A DNA stretch of 32,325 nucleotides from Bacteroidales bacterium M8 (GTDB lineage Bacteria; Bacteroidota; Bacteroidia; Bacteroidales; Muribaculaceae): contig LUJS01000008.1 of NCBI GenBank assembly GCA_001689495.1, forward strand, positions 1-32,325, written 5' to 3'. Position 1 is the first letter of the stretch, and every line of letters begins with the position of its first letter. Shown piece by piece: positions 8,251 to 17,400 of this stretch. The position numbers and the translations under genes were made by a program. A model generated the notes under the pieces. It worked only from the letters and a program-made list of their open reading frames with translations, was not told the DNA's origin and made no database searches.

Positions 8251-8777
8251 GCGTTTTCGGGTTTTATTCCTTTGAACGGGGCATAATACTCGCGTATCGC
8301 CTTCATGTCGGCCTCGATGTCGTCGGTGGGGATGAAGGTCTTCTCGAGATACACCTCCTTGGCCGGGCCGTCGATGGCGCCGAGTATGATTGGGATGCGG
8401 GCCTCGCGGGCTATGCGCAGGAATCCGGTGTGCCACTCGGTCACCTTCGAGCGCGTGCCCTCGGGGGTGATGGCGATGTTGAGGGTATCGCACTCCTGAA
8501 ACCTGCGTGCCAGTTGCCGGGTCAGCGACGAGCCCTTGCCCCTCGACACCGGTATGCCGCCGAGGGCCTTGAAGAGCAGGCTCATGGGAAAGAAGAACCA
8601 CGAATCCTTCATTATGAATCCCGCCTTGCGCCCCAGCGACCACCACGCGAACTCACCCAGCACGAAGTCCCAGTTTGACGTATGGGGCGCCACGCAGATG
8701 ATGCATTTCGGGTAGTCGGGCACCGTGCACCTGACCTTCCAGCCGAACAGATTGAGCATGAACTTGCTGAATCCCAT
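8247..8777 (-). CDS. 1-acylglycerol-3-phosphate acyltransferase-like protein
   Basis: This 176-aa PlsC/LPLAT-family acyltransferase carries the HX4D catalytic motif (His32 to Asp37, HTSNWD) and the substrate motif PEGTR (105-109). It is short compared with classical PlsC (about 240 aa), but short forms are common in Bacteroidota. It probably transfers an acyl chain at the cytoplasmic face of the membrane; the acceptor is unknown. The hydrophobic stretch WFFFPMSLLF near residues 60-69 could associate with membrane. It begins 9 bases after the 122-aa gene and overlaps the amidase start by 4 bases, so the three form an operon. Confidence 0.88.
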   Translation of the reverse strand: MGFSKFMLNLFGWKVRCTVPDYPKCIICVAPHTSNWDFVLGEFAWWSLGRKAGFIMKDSWFFFPMSLLFKALGGIPVSRGKGSSLTRQLARRFQECDTLNIAITPEGTRSKVTEWHTGFLRIAREARIPIILGAIDGPAKEVYLEKTFIPTDDIEADMKAIREYYAPFKGIKPENA

Positions 8778-8786
8778 GGCGCAGGT

Positions 8787-9155
8787 TTATTTCTTTGCGG
8801 CTTCCTTGCGGTTTGCCTCCTTCTGTGCCTCGGGCAGCACGGCGTTCATCGACTTGATGATCTTCTCGACATGGTTGTTGAAGTCGGCCTTGAGCTTGCG
8901 GAAAGCTGCCTTGAAGTAGCGGTGACGGTCGTCCATATACTCCTTGCGGGTCTCGAACGACGCGCCCGTGCGGGGATAGGCGATGTTGACCATGCGCAGG
9001 GCGTTGGTCTGCAGGTCGGCTATCTCGAAGATGATCTCGTTGAGGGCCTCGGGATTGACGCCGGGCACGGTGATCTTGGTGATGACACATTCGCCGGCGA
9101 GGGCGCCGCATATCAGGCGGATTTCCTTTTTCAGAGAGCGTTTATTGGTAGACAT
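8787..9155 (-). CDS. conserved hypothetical protein, 122 aa
   Basis: I do not assign a function. The protein is basic, soluble and largely helical. An N-terminal segment contains Cys17 and Cys24 (ICGALAGECVI). A middle helix region follows, and the Lys/Glu-rich C terminus (PEAQKEANRKEAAKK) looks disordered or coiled. The phrase IADLQTNALRMVNIAYPR hints at a conserved core of the kind I associate with uncharacterised Bacteroidales proteins. It is the first gene of a tight minus-strand operon with the acyltransferase and amidase. No TAnnTTTG is visible in the 71 bases separating it from thrC, so it may be transcribed from the thrC promoter. Confidence 0.75.
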   Translation of the reverse strand: MSTNKRSLKKEIRLICGALAGECVITKITVPGVNPEALNEIIFEIADLQTNALRMVNIAYPRTGASFETRKEYMDDRHRYFKAAFRKLKADFNNHVEKIIKSMNAVLPEAQKEANRKEAAKK

Positions 9156-9226
9156 AATGTTGAGAACGTGAGGTTGGTGAATGAAATGTTAAAAAACTTT
9201 TTTGAGGTATAACACTGTGGCGCGGC

Positions 9227-10525
9227 CTATTGTTTTTGGCCGGACAGAATCTTTTTCAGTGCGTCGGTCGAGGCCGATATTCTCGTGGCCTGACGTCCGT
9301 GGTGGGCTGTCGGCGGCACCGAGGGATAGCGTATGCCGGTGGCCTCGAACACCGCCCGCGGGAATTTGGAGGGATGGGCCGTCTCGAGGAATATTCCTTT
9401 CTCGCCGGGCGCGAGGTCCTTGCGCAGTGCCGCCAGTGCCGTTGCGCCGTGCGGGTCGAGCAGATAGCCCGAGGCCGAGTGCGTCAGCGACATTATGTCG
9501 AGTGTCTCGTTGTCGGGTATCCTGTAGCCGTGTACGCTGCGGGCTATGGCGTCGTGGTCGCCGCCGAATATGTCGAGTATGCGCGAGATGTTCGAGGGAT
9601 TGCCCACATCCATCGCGCACGCCATCGTGCGCACGGCGCGGCGCGGCTCGAATATGCCGTCGTTCAGATAGTCCACCGTGACCGAGTTGCTGTTGTTCGA
9701 TATGACGAAGCGCTTGACGGGCAGGCCCATCTTCATGGCAAGAAGCCCGGCGGTGAGGTTGCCCAGATTGCCCGAGGGCACCGAGATGACCACGCCGTCG
9801 CCCGGTCCGTCGCGGTGTACCAGCGATGCGTATGCGTGAAAGAAGTAGAACATCTGTGGCAGCAGCCTGCAGATGTTGATCGAGTTGGCCGACGTCAGCT
9901 CCATGCGCTCGCGCAGGGCCGGGTCGCCGAACGTCTCCTTGACCATGCGCTGGCAGTCGTCAAACGTGCCCAGCACCTCGATGGGATGGATGTTCGAGTC
10001 CGGCAGGGTGAACTGCGCCCGCTGGAACTGTGTCAGTCCGCCGTGCGGATACAGCACGTAGACCTCCACGCCGGGCACATCCCTGAAACCTGCGGCGACG
10101 GCGCCGCCCGAGTCGCCCGACGTGGCCACAAGCACCTTGACGCCGTTCTTGGCGGCGTCCGAATAGTGGCTTATTATGCGTGCCAGAAAACGCGCGCCGA
10201 CATCCTTGAACGCAAGCGTCGGGCCGTGAAACAGCTCCAGCACATAGAGGTCGGTGTCAATCCGCATCAGCGGTATGTCGAAGGTGAATGTCTCGTCGAT
10301 GATCTTCTTGATGTCGGCCGAATCAATGTCGTCGCCCAGCATCAGATCTGCCACGACATAGGATATGTCGCGTATGGACATGTCCGCGATGTTATTGAAA
10401 AACGCGCCGGGTATTACGGGTATTCTCTCGGGCATAAACAGCCCGCCGTCCGGAGCGAGCCCCGTCATTACGGCCTCGCGCAGTGTGGCTTTGCGGCATT
10501 GTCTGTTTGTGCTGTAGAATTGCAT
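9227..10525 (-). CDS. thrC: threonine synthase
   Basis: This PLP enzyme converts O-phosphohomoserine to threonine and phosphate, the last step of threonine synthesis. The 432-aa length fits. The PLP lysine is Lys107 in ELFHGPTLAFKDVGARF. The SGDSGGAVAAGF and SVPSGNLGNLTAGL stretches bind the cofactor phosphate. The N-terminal MQFYSTNRQ is typical and fixes the start at 10525; the open frame extends 57 bases further upstream but crosses the predicted transcription start. Threonine synthase usually sits with thrA and a homoserine kinase. They are absent here, so the gene is separated from its pathway. A good promoter and a 7-bp palindrome lie just upstream. Confidence 0.96.
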   Translation of the reverse strand: MQFYSTNRQCRKATLREAVMTGLAPDGGLFMPERIPVIPGAFFNNIADMSIRDISYVVADLMLGDDIDSADIKKIIDETFTFDIPLMRIDTDLYVLELFHGPTLAFKDVGARFLARIISHYSDAAKNGVKVLVATSGDSGGAVAAGFRDVPGVEVYVLYPHGGLTQFQRAQFTLPDSNIHPIEVLGTFDDCQRMVKETFGDPALRERMELTSANSINICRLLPQMFYFFHAYASLVHRDGPGDGVVISVPSGNLGNLTAGLLAMKMGLPVKRFVISNNSNSVTVDYLNDGIFEPRRAVRTMACAMDVGNPSNISRILDIFGGDHDAIARSVHGYRIPDNETLDIMSLTHSASGYLLDPHGATALAALRKDLAPGEKGIFLETAHPSKFPRAVFEATGIRYPSVPPTAHHGRQATRISASTDALKKILSGQKQ

Positions 10526-10559
10526 GGATTGCTCTTTGTATTGACGTGTTTCTATATGT

Positions 10560-10575
10560 GTGCCGGTCCCGGCAC
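10560..10575 (-). promoter_or_regulatory. palindrome near the thrC transcription start
   Basis: GTGCCGGTCCCGGCAC is a perfect 7-bp-arm palindrome. It lies just downstream of the thrC -7 element, around the predicted transcription start and early leader. It is a candidate operator or short leader hairpin; no regulator is evident. Confidence 0.4.
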
Positions 10576-10585
10576 GATACACTCA

Positions 10586-10617
10586 CAAAATTAACAATAA
10601 CTTTTCAAACCACCAAA
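10586..10617 (-). promoter_or_regulatory. thrC promoter
   Basis: On the minus strand TTTG (10617-10614) and TAATTTTG (10593-10586) are separated by 20 bases, matching the Bacteroidota -33/-7 pattern. The expected start is near 10579, about 54 bases before the thrC ATG at 10525. Confidence 0.8.
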
Positions 10618-10640
10618 CTTTCCTCGACACTCCTCCCCCA

Positions 10641-10680
10641 CATACCAAAACACCGCCCTCGCTGTGGTGCGGGGGCGGTG
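10641..10680 (-). terminator. terminator of the etf/acyl-CoA dehydrogenase operon
   Basis: On the minus strand CACCGCCC (10680-10673) pairs with GGGCGGTG (10658-10651) and is followed by TTTTGGTATG. It lies 20 bases after the dehydrogenase stop and just before the thrC promoter. Confidence 0.75.
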
Positions 10681-10700
10681 CGTATGGGGGTCGGCGGGGA

Positions 10701-12404
10701 TCAGTCTACCTTGTAGATGTTGACCTCGTCGGGGTTGAACATGTCGATGAACGATGCGTGCTTGGCAACCTCGGCCTCGGCGATGTTGGCATAGATCTCG
10801 GCCGAGCGGTTGAAGCTCTCGTTGCGGTTGGCGTCCGAGAGGAGCAGGTAGCTCATCACGAGCACGCCGGCCATCTCGACCAGACGGCGTGCCATGAAGT
10901 CGCCGTAGGCCTGATCCTCGACAGAGGTAACCTTCTCGACGGCCTTGGCGTATCGCTCGGTCATCACGGCCAGACGGTCCTTGAGAGCCTGAAGCTCGGG
11001 ACGTACCTCGGCCTCCTGATACGAGCGGATAAGGTTGAGGTATGTGCCGGTGGTGACGTGGCGGATGGCTGCGACAACCTGAAGCTGCGTGGTGCCCTCG
11101 TAGATCGAGGTGATGCGTGCGTCGCGATAGAGGCGCTCGCAGGCATAGTCCTTCATGAAGCCCGAGCCACCGTGTATCTGGATGCAGTCGTATGCGTTCT
11201 GGTTGCAATATTCAGAGCCCATGCCCTTGGCCATGGGGGTGAGGGCATCGGCCAGACGCGAGTAATGCTTGGCCTCCTTGCGCTCGTCGGGCGTGAGGGT
11301 ACGCTCCTTGGCGATGTCGTCATAGATCTTGTAGATGTCGACATAGCGGGCGCACTCATAGAGCAGCGAGCGCGATGCGTCGAGCTTGGCCTTCATCACC
11401 GAGAGCATCTCGTAGACGGCGGGGAACTCGATGATGGCCTTGCCGAACTGCTTGCGGTCGCGTGCGTAGGCCAGAGCCTCGCGATATGCCAGCTCGCTGA
11501 CGCCGACACTCTGTGCGGCGATGCCGAGGCGGGCGCCGTTCATCAGGGCCATCACGTACTTGATGAGGCCCATGCGGCGCGATCCGCACAGCTCGGCGCG
11601 GGCGTTCTTGTATGTCAGCTCGCAGGTGGGCGAACCCTTGATACCCATCTTGTTCTCGATGCGGCGCACGTTGACGCCACCGTCGTTCTTGTCATAGATG
11701 AACATCGACAGGCCGCGGCCATCCTTGGTGCCGGCCTCCGAACGGGCCAGTACGAGGTGGATGTCAGAGTCGCCGTTGGTGATGAATCGCTTCACGCCGT
11801 TCAGGCGCCATGTGCCGTCGGGCTGCTCGGTGGCCTTGAGCATCACGCTCTGCAGGTCAGAGCCGGCATCGGGCTCGGTGAGGTCCATAGACATGGTCTC
11901 GCCCTTGCAGACGCGGGGGATGAAGCGGGCCTTCTGCTCTTCGTTGGCAAACTCATAGATGGTCTCGGCACAGTCCTGCAGACCCCAGAGATTCTCGAAT
12001 CCGGTGTCGGCGCGGCTGACGATGTCGGCGGCCATGATATAGGGGGTGATGGGGAAGTTGAGACCGCCGAAGCGACGGGGCATGGCCATGCCCATGAGGC
12101 CGGCCTTGCGGCAAGCCTCGAGATTCTCTTTGGTCTTGTCGGCATAGATGACGCGGTTGTTCTCCACGCGGGGACCCTGATGGTCTACGTCCTCGGCGTT
12201 GGGGGCGATGATGTCGCCGCAGATCTCGCCTACTATCTCGAGCACGCGGTCGTACGAGTCCTGAGCGTCGGCATAGTCGAGGGGAGCGTAGTCATATTTC
12301 TCGGCGTCGGTATAATCGCGCTCTTTGAGGGCGACAATCTTCTCCATCAGCGGATGGGTCAGGTGGTGCCTGAGGTCGGGATTGTCTGTATAGAAATTAG
12401 CCAT
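10701..12404 (-). CDS. acyl-CoA dehydrogenase with C-terminal extension
   Basis: This flavoprotein desaturates an acyl-CoA at C2-C3 and passes electrons to Etf. The 567-aa chain shows the N-terminal helical domain, the FAD/substrate motif MSMDLTEPDAGSD (171-183), RFITNGD (206-212), the RKQFGKAI segment (317-324), and the catalytic-base motif IYEGTTQLQ with Glu436. The family core is near 380 aa. The extra length lies in an insert after residue 350 (IYKIYDDIAKERTLTPDERKEAK) and a roughly 120-residue C-terminal helical domain as in the Acyl-CoA_dh_C group. It follows etfA by 21 bases. Substrate chain length is unknown. No thiolase, crotonase or CoA transferase lies nearby, so beta-oxidation or butyrate formation cannot be inferred. 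Confidence 0.93.
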   Translation of the reverse strand: MANFYTDNPDLRHHLTHPLMEKIVALKERDYTDAEKYDYAPLDYADAQDSYDRVLEIVGEICGDIIAPNAEDVDHQGPRVENNRVIYADKTKENLEACRKAGLMGMAMPRRFGGLNFPITPYIMAADIVSRADTGFENLWGLQDCAETIYEFANEEQKARFIPRVCKGETMSMDLTEPDAGSDLQSVMLKATEQPDGTWRLNGVKRFITNGDSDIHLVLARSEAGTKDGRGLSMFIYDKNDGGVNVRRIENKMGIKGSPTCELTYKNARAELCGSRRMGLIKYVMALMNGARLGIAAQSVGVSELAYREALAYARDRKQFGKAIIEFPAVYEMLSVMKAKLDASRSLLYECARYVDIYKIYDDIAKERTLTPDERKEAKHYSRLADALTPMAKGMGSEYCNQNAYDCIQIHGGSGFMKDYACERLYRDARITSIYEGTTQLQVVAAIRHVTTGTYLNLIRSYQEAEVRPELQALKDRLAVMTERYAKAVEKVTSVEDQAYGDFMARRLVEMAGVLVMSYLLLSDANRNESFNRSAEIYANIAEAEVAKHASFIDMFNPDEVNIYKVD

Positions 12405-12425
12405 TTGATAAGCTGTTGAGGGGTA

Positions 12426-13451
12426 TTATTTGGAATTCTTCTTGTAGTATTTGATCAGCTTGGGCACCACGTCCTCGATATTGCCGTTGATGACATAGTC
12501 GGCGATTGTGTTGATGGGGGCGTTGGGGTCGTTGTTGATCGAAATGATGATAGAGCTCTCCTGCATGCCGGCGATGTGCTGGATCTGGCCCGAGATGCCG
12601 CAGGCTATGTAGAGCTTGGGGCGGACGGTGACGCCGGTCTGGCCTATCTGGCGGGCATGTTCGGTGAAGCCTGCGTCGACGGCCGCACGCGACGCGCCTA
12701 CCTCGGCGCCCAGTGTGTCGGCAAGGTCGTGCAGCAGCTGGAAGTTCTCCTTCGAGCCTACGCCATAGCCGCCTGCCACGATGATCGAGGCGTTCTTGAT
12801 GTTGATCTTCGACTTCTCGATGTGGCGGTCGATGATCTCGACCACGAAGTCGGCATCGCTGACATACTTGGCGGGGTCGAGGTTGATGACCTCGCCGTGA
12901 TATGCGGGATCGAGTATCTGTTTCTTCATCACGCCCTCGCGAACGGTGGCCATCTGCGGACGGCACTCGGGGTTGACGATGGTTGCCACGATGTTGCCGC
13001 CGAAGGCCGGACGTATCTGCAGCAGCAGGTCCTTGTATTCCTTGCCGGTCTTGGGGTCCTTGTGGTCGCCGATCTCGAGTGCGGTACAGTCGGCGGTGAG
13101 GCCGCTGTGCAGGCACGAGCTGACGCGGGGACCGAGGTCACGGCCGATGCATGTGGCGCCCATGAGGCATGCCTGAGGCTTGATCTCCCTGAACAGGTTT
13201 ATCAGCACTGCGGCATGGGGGTTTGATGTATAGGGGGCGAGGCGCTTGTCCTCGACCTTGTAGAGGCGATCCACGCCATAGGGGAAGACCTGCTCGTCAA
13301 TCTTGTCGAGGTTGTCGCCCACGGCGATGGCCTCGAGCTTGACGTCGAGGCGGTCGGCGAGCACACGGCCTTTGGTGAGGAGCTCAAGGCTCACGTCGGC
13401 CACACGGCCATCTTCGTTCTCGAGATATACGATAATGTTGTTCTGGTCCAT
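12426..13451 (-). CDS. etfA: electron transfer flavoprotein alpha subunit
   Basis: EtfA binds FAD and pairs with EtfB to carry electrons between the acyl-CoA dehydrogenase and other redox partners. The 341-aa protein has the C-terminal FAD domain with its family blocks: IVAGGYGVGSKENF (224-237), GASRAAVDAGF (252-262), QIGQTGVTVRPKLYIACGIS (268-287) and QHIAGM (291-296). The N-terminal domain includes GATCIGRDLGPRV near residues 98-110. It is 9 bases downstream of etfB and 21 bases upstream of the dehydrogenase, a three-gene operon. Whether this Etf is of the bifurcating type cannot be decided from what I can see. Confidence 0.95.
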   Translation of the reverse strand: MDQNNIIVYLENEDGRVADVSLELLTKGRVLADRLDVKLEAIAVGDNLDKIDEQVFPYGVDRLYKVEDKRLAPYTSNPHAAVLINLFREIKPQACLMGATCIGRDLGPRVSSCLHSGLTADCTALEIGDHKDPKTGKEYKDLLLQIRPAFGGNIVATIVNPECRPQMATVREGVMKKQILDPAYHGEVINLDPAKYVSDADFVVEIIDRHIEKSKINIKNASIIVAGGYGVGSKENFQLLHDLADTLGAEVGASRAAVDAGFTEHARQIGQTGVTVRPKLYIACGISGQIQHIAGMQESSIIISINNDPNAPINTIADYVINGNIEDVVPKLIKYYKKNSK

Positions 13452-13460
13452 TTTGTGCGC

Positions 13461-14333
13461 TTATCCGATGGTGTGGTTAGTGATGAGTTCTTTGACGAGT
13501 TCTTCGATCTGTGCGTCGCTGTCGTCGAGCACGCGGCTCTCCTTGGCGGTGAAGACCACGTTCTCGATGGCCTTGACCTTTGTGGGCGAGCCGGGCAGGC
13601 CTATCTGCGCGGGGTCGGCGTCGACGTATGCGGCGCTCCACTCCTGAAGGTTGAGATAGGGACGCTTGGCCAGAAGCTCCTTGCGCTGCTCGGACAGTGC
13701 GGCGGCCTCGGTGGGCGATGCGGCATACTTGTACTTCTGCACGCGCATGGCGTTGCGGGGACGGCAGGGTGCGGCCGAGCCGTTGACGGTGACCACGCAG
13801 GGCAGCGGTGCCTTGAGGGTCTCGACGCCGTTCTCGAGGCGGCGCTTGACGGTCACGTAGCCGTCCTTGAGGTCGAGGATCTCTTCGGCGTATGTCACCT
13901 GCGGGATGCCGAGTTTCTCGGCTATCTGGGGACCCACCTGTGCGGTGTCGCCGTCGATGGCCTGACGTCCGCCGAGGATGATGTCGAATTTACCGAATTT
14001 CTTGACAGCCTGAGCCAGCGAGTAGGATGTGGCGAGGGTGTCGGCGCCGCCGAGGGCGCGGTCTGTGAGGACGATGCCTGTGTCGGCCCCGCGATAGATG
14101 GCCTCGCGGATAATCTCCGAGGCACGCGGGAGACCCATGGTGAGAAGAGTGACGGTCGAGCCGGGGTTGGCGTCCTTGATGCGGAGCGCCTGCTCGAGCG
14201 CGTTGAGATCCTCGGGATTGAAGATGGCGGGCAACGCTGCGCGGTTGATGGTGCCGTCTTCTTTCATGGCATCTTTGCCCACGTTGCGGGTGTCGGGCAC
14301 CTGCTTGGCGAGCACGATGATGTTAAGACTCAT
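13461..14333 (-). CDS. etfB: electron transfer flavoprotein beta subunit
   Basis: EtfB is the AMP-binding (or, in bifurcating types, second FAD-binding) partner of EtfA. The 290-aa protein opens with MSLNIIVLAKQVPDT, the standard N terminus. It contains NPEDLNALEQALRIKD, the family signature preceding TVLTMG, and the loop GGRQAIDGDTAQVGPQIAEKLG that contacts the nucleotide. It is slightly longer than E. coli-type EtfB (about 250-260 aa), with the additional residues at the C terminus. It is the first gene of the operon, with a -7 element about 60 bases upstream that overlaps the purL terminator. Confidence 0.95.
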   Translation of the reverse strand: MSLNIIVLAKQVPDTRNVGKDAMKEDGTINRAALPAIFNPEDLNALEQALRIKDANPGSTVTLLTMGLPRASEIIREAIYRGADTGIVLTDRALGGADTLATSYSLAQAVKKFGKFDIILGGRQAIDGDTAQVGPQIAEKLGIPQVTYAEEILDLKDGYVTVKRRLENGVETLKAPLPCVVTVNGSAAPCRPRNAMRVQKYKYAASPTEAAALSEQRKELLAKRPYLNLQEWSAAYVDADPAQIGLPGSPTKVKAIENVVFTAKESRVLDDSDAQIEELVKELITNHTIG

Positions 14334-14370
14334 ATCAGTTTAGGGTTTAGTAGATTTTTCGGGTAAGAAA

Positions 14371-14390
14371 TGACTTGACAAAAAAAGTCA
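14371..14390. promoter_or_regulatory. short inverted repeat TGACTT/AAGTCA upstream of etfB
   Basis: TGACTT (14371-14376) and AAGTCA (14385-14390) form an imperfectly spaced palindrome in the etfB leader, near the predicted transcription start and within the T-tract of the purL terminator. It could be an operator for the etf operon or simply part of the terminator. Confidence 0.3.
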
Positions 14391-14435
14391 CGGCAAATTT
14401 ACAAAATTTATGTAAAACTCTGTAAACTTGCCGTG
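14379..14435 (-). terminator. purL terminator
   Basis: On the minus strand a 15-position stem (14435-14421 with 14403-14389, one mismatch) is followed by GACTTTTTTTGTC, a clear T-tract. It starts 5 bases after the purL stop codon. Confidence 0.85.
14394..14401 (-). promoter_or_regulatory. candidate etfB -7 element TAAATTTG
   Basis: TAAATTTG on the minus strand matches TAnnTTTG and lies 60 bases upstream of the etfB ATG. It is embedded in the descending arm of the purL terminator stem. No clear -33 TTTG is present at the right distance, so the promoter is tentative. Confidence 0.4.
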
Positions 14436-14439
14436 TGAA

Positions 14440-17400
14440 TTAATGTGAAACCTTAGCTTCGACCCACTTGCGGGCGTTGATGAATGCGTCTATCCACGGG
14501 GTGATCTCGTCGTTGTGACGCGAAGCGGGATAGTAGCCGCACTGCCACGGGAAGATGGCCCTCTCGAGGTGGGGCATCATGGCCAGATGGCGACCGTCGT
14601 CCGAACAGATGCCGGCAACGGCGCTGCGCGACCCGTTGGGGTTGGCGGGATATGCGTTATAGCTGTACTTGGCCACCACGTTATAGCGGTCGAGGGGCAG
14701 GGGCAGGTTGAACTTGCCCTCGCCGTGGGCCACCCAGATGCCGAGCTTGCTGCCGGCCAGCGAGCCGAGCATGACCGAGGGGTTGGCGGGGATGGTGAGG
14801 CCGAGGAACTGCGACTCGAACTTGTGCGAGTCGTTGTGCAGCATCCGGGTCTTCTTCTCGTGGTCGGGGTTGATCAAGCCGAGCTCGATCATCAGCTGAC
14901 AGCCGTTGCAGATGCCCAGCGAGAGGGTATCCTCGCGCTTGTAGAAGCGCTCGAGGGCGGTGCGGGCGTTGTCGTTGTAACGGAAGCCCGATGCCCAGCC
15001 CTTGGCCGAACCGAGCACGTCCGAGTTGGAGAAGCCGCCGCAGAATACGATCATGTTGACGTCGTCGAGTGTCTCGCGTCCGCTCATCAGGTCGGTCATG
15101 TGCACGTCCTTGACGTCGAATCCGGCCAGATAGAGCGAGTATGCCATCTCGCGGTCGCCGTTCACGCCCTTCTCGCGGATGATGGCGGCCTTGACGCGGT
15201 CGCCGTGACCCTTGCGGCTCAGCGCGATGCCGCGCGATGCCAGCTTGCCGTCAAAGCCCGAGGGCATGCGATAGCGGATGGGCTGCTTCTTGTAGTTCTC
15301 ATAACGCTCGGCGGCACATTTCTCGCCGCTCTGCAGGGTGTCGAGCAGGTATGAGGTGTGCATCCACACGTCGCGCAGGTGGTCTATGCCCAGCAGGCGC
15401 TGAGTGCCTTCGTGGCTGATGACGAGGGTACGCTCATCCGAGGGTGCGCCGATGTGATAGAACTTCACGCCGGCCTTCGTGAGTATCTCGTCGACCTTGG
15501 CCACCTTCTTGGCGTCGACCTGAGCCACGAGAGCGGGATTCTCGGCAAAGAGAATCTTGACGAGGTCCTTTTCGCCGAATGCGGCTGTGTCAAGCTCTAC
15601 GCCGCCGGCTGTGTTGGCGAACGTCATCTCGAGCAGCGTAGTCACCAGACCTCCGGCCGACACGTCGTGGGCGGCGAGAAGCATGTTCTTCTTCACCAGA
15701 GTCTGCACGGCCTCAAAGGCTGCGACAAACTTCTGAGGATCCTCGACCGTGGGGGCCTTGTCGCCGAGACGGTCCATCATCTGGGCGAACGCCGAGCCGC
15801 CCAGCAGCAGGGGACACGACGAGAAGTCGATATAGATGAGCTCGGATGCCTTCTTCTGCATCACGGGCGAGAGGGTCTTGCGGACGTCGGTCACCTCGCC
15901 TGCGGCAGAGATGATGACGGTACCGGGGGCATAGACCTTGTCGGCGCCATACTTCTGGGTCATAGACAGCGAGTCCTTGCCGGTGGGGATGTTGACGCCG
16001 ATGGTGCAGGCAAAGTCGCTGCATGCCTCGACGGCGCGATAGAGGGCGGCATCCTCGCCGGGATTCTTGCAGGGCCACATCCAGTTGGCGCTCAGCGACA
16101 GGGTCTTGATGCCGTCCTTGAGGGGCGTGCCGACGATATTGGTCAGGGCCTCGGCTACGGCCATCACTGAGCCCTTGGCCGAGTCGATAAGGGCCACCTG
16201 AGGCGCGTGGCCGATAGAGGTGGCGATACCTGCCTTGCCGTTATAGTCGAGCGCCACGACGCCGCAGTCGCTCAGGGGCAGCTGAATCTCGCCCTGACAC
16301 TGCTGGCGGGCAATCTTGCCGGTGATCGAGCGGTCTACCTTGTTGGTGAGCCAGTCCTTCGATGCCACGGCCTCGGGTGCGAGCACCGATGCGACATAGC
16401 GGTCTATCTCGCTCTCGTCATACTCGACGGCCTTGTATGTGGTCTCTATGGTGTTGTCGGTCAGTGTCGTCTTGGGCGACGAACCGAACATGTCGGACAT
16501 GCCGAGGTCGATGGGCTTGATGCCGTCGGTCTGCTCGAATACAAAGCGATGGTCGCCCGTGGTCTCGCCCACGACATACATCGGGGCGCGCTCGCGGTCG
16601 GCGATGGTCTTGACATACTCGATGTCTTCCTTCTTCATCACCATGCCCATGCGCTCCTGACTCTCGTTGCCGATTATCTCTTTGGACGACAGTGTCTTGT
16701 CGCCAACGGGTAGCGAGCCAATCTCGATGCGGCCGCCGGTCTCCTCGACCAGCTCGGACAGGGCGTTGAGGTGACCGCCCGCACCGTGGTCGTGGATCGA
16801 CACGATGGGATTGTCGTCATTCTCGGCGAGTGCGCGCACCACGTTGCTGACGCGCTTCTGCATCTCGGGGTTGGCGCGCTGCACGGCGTTGAGCTCGATG
16901 CCCGAGGCATACTGTCCGGTCTCGACCGACGACACAGCGCCGCCGCCCATGCCGATGCGATAGTTGTCGCCGCCCATCACCACCACGGCCTGTCCCGGTT
17001 CGGGCACGCCCTTGATGGCGTCCTTGGCGGCGGCATAGCCCACGCCGCCGGCAAGCATTATCACCTTGTCGTATGCATACATGCGGCCGTTCTCGTCGTG
17101 CTCGAATGTCAGCAGCGAGCCGCAGATCAGGGGCTGGCCGAACTTGTTGCCGAAGTCCGACGCGCCGTTCGATGCCTTGATGAGTATCTCCGACGGGGTC
17201 TGATAGAGCCACTGGCGGGGTGTCAGGCTCTGCTCCCAAGGATGCTCGGCCAGACGGGGATATGATGTCATGTAGACTGCCGTACCGGCCAGCGGGAGCG
17301 ACGCGCGGCCTCCGCCCAGACGGTCGCGTATCTCGCCGCCGCTACCGGTGGCAGCGCCGTTGAAGGGCTCGACTGTCGTGGGGAAGTTGTGGGTCTCGGC

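Noticed and set aside
8251..8646. Upstream extension of the nitrilase-family gene (132 additional codons)
   Set aside because: It lies wholly inside the acyltransferase gene and the ATG at 8250 has the coupled ATGA overlap and the family N terminus.
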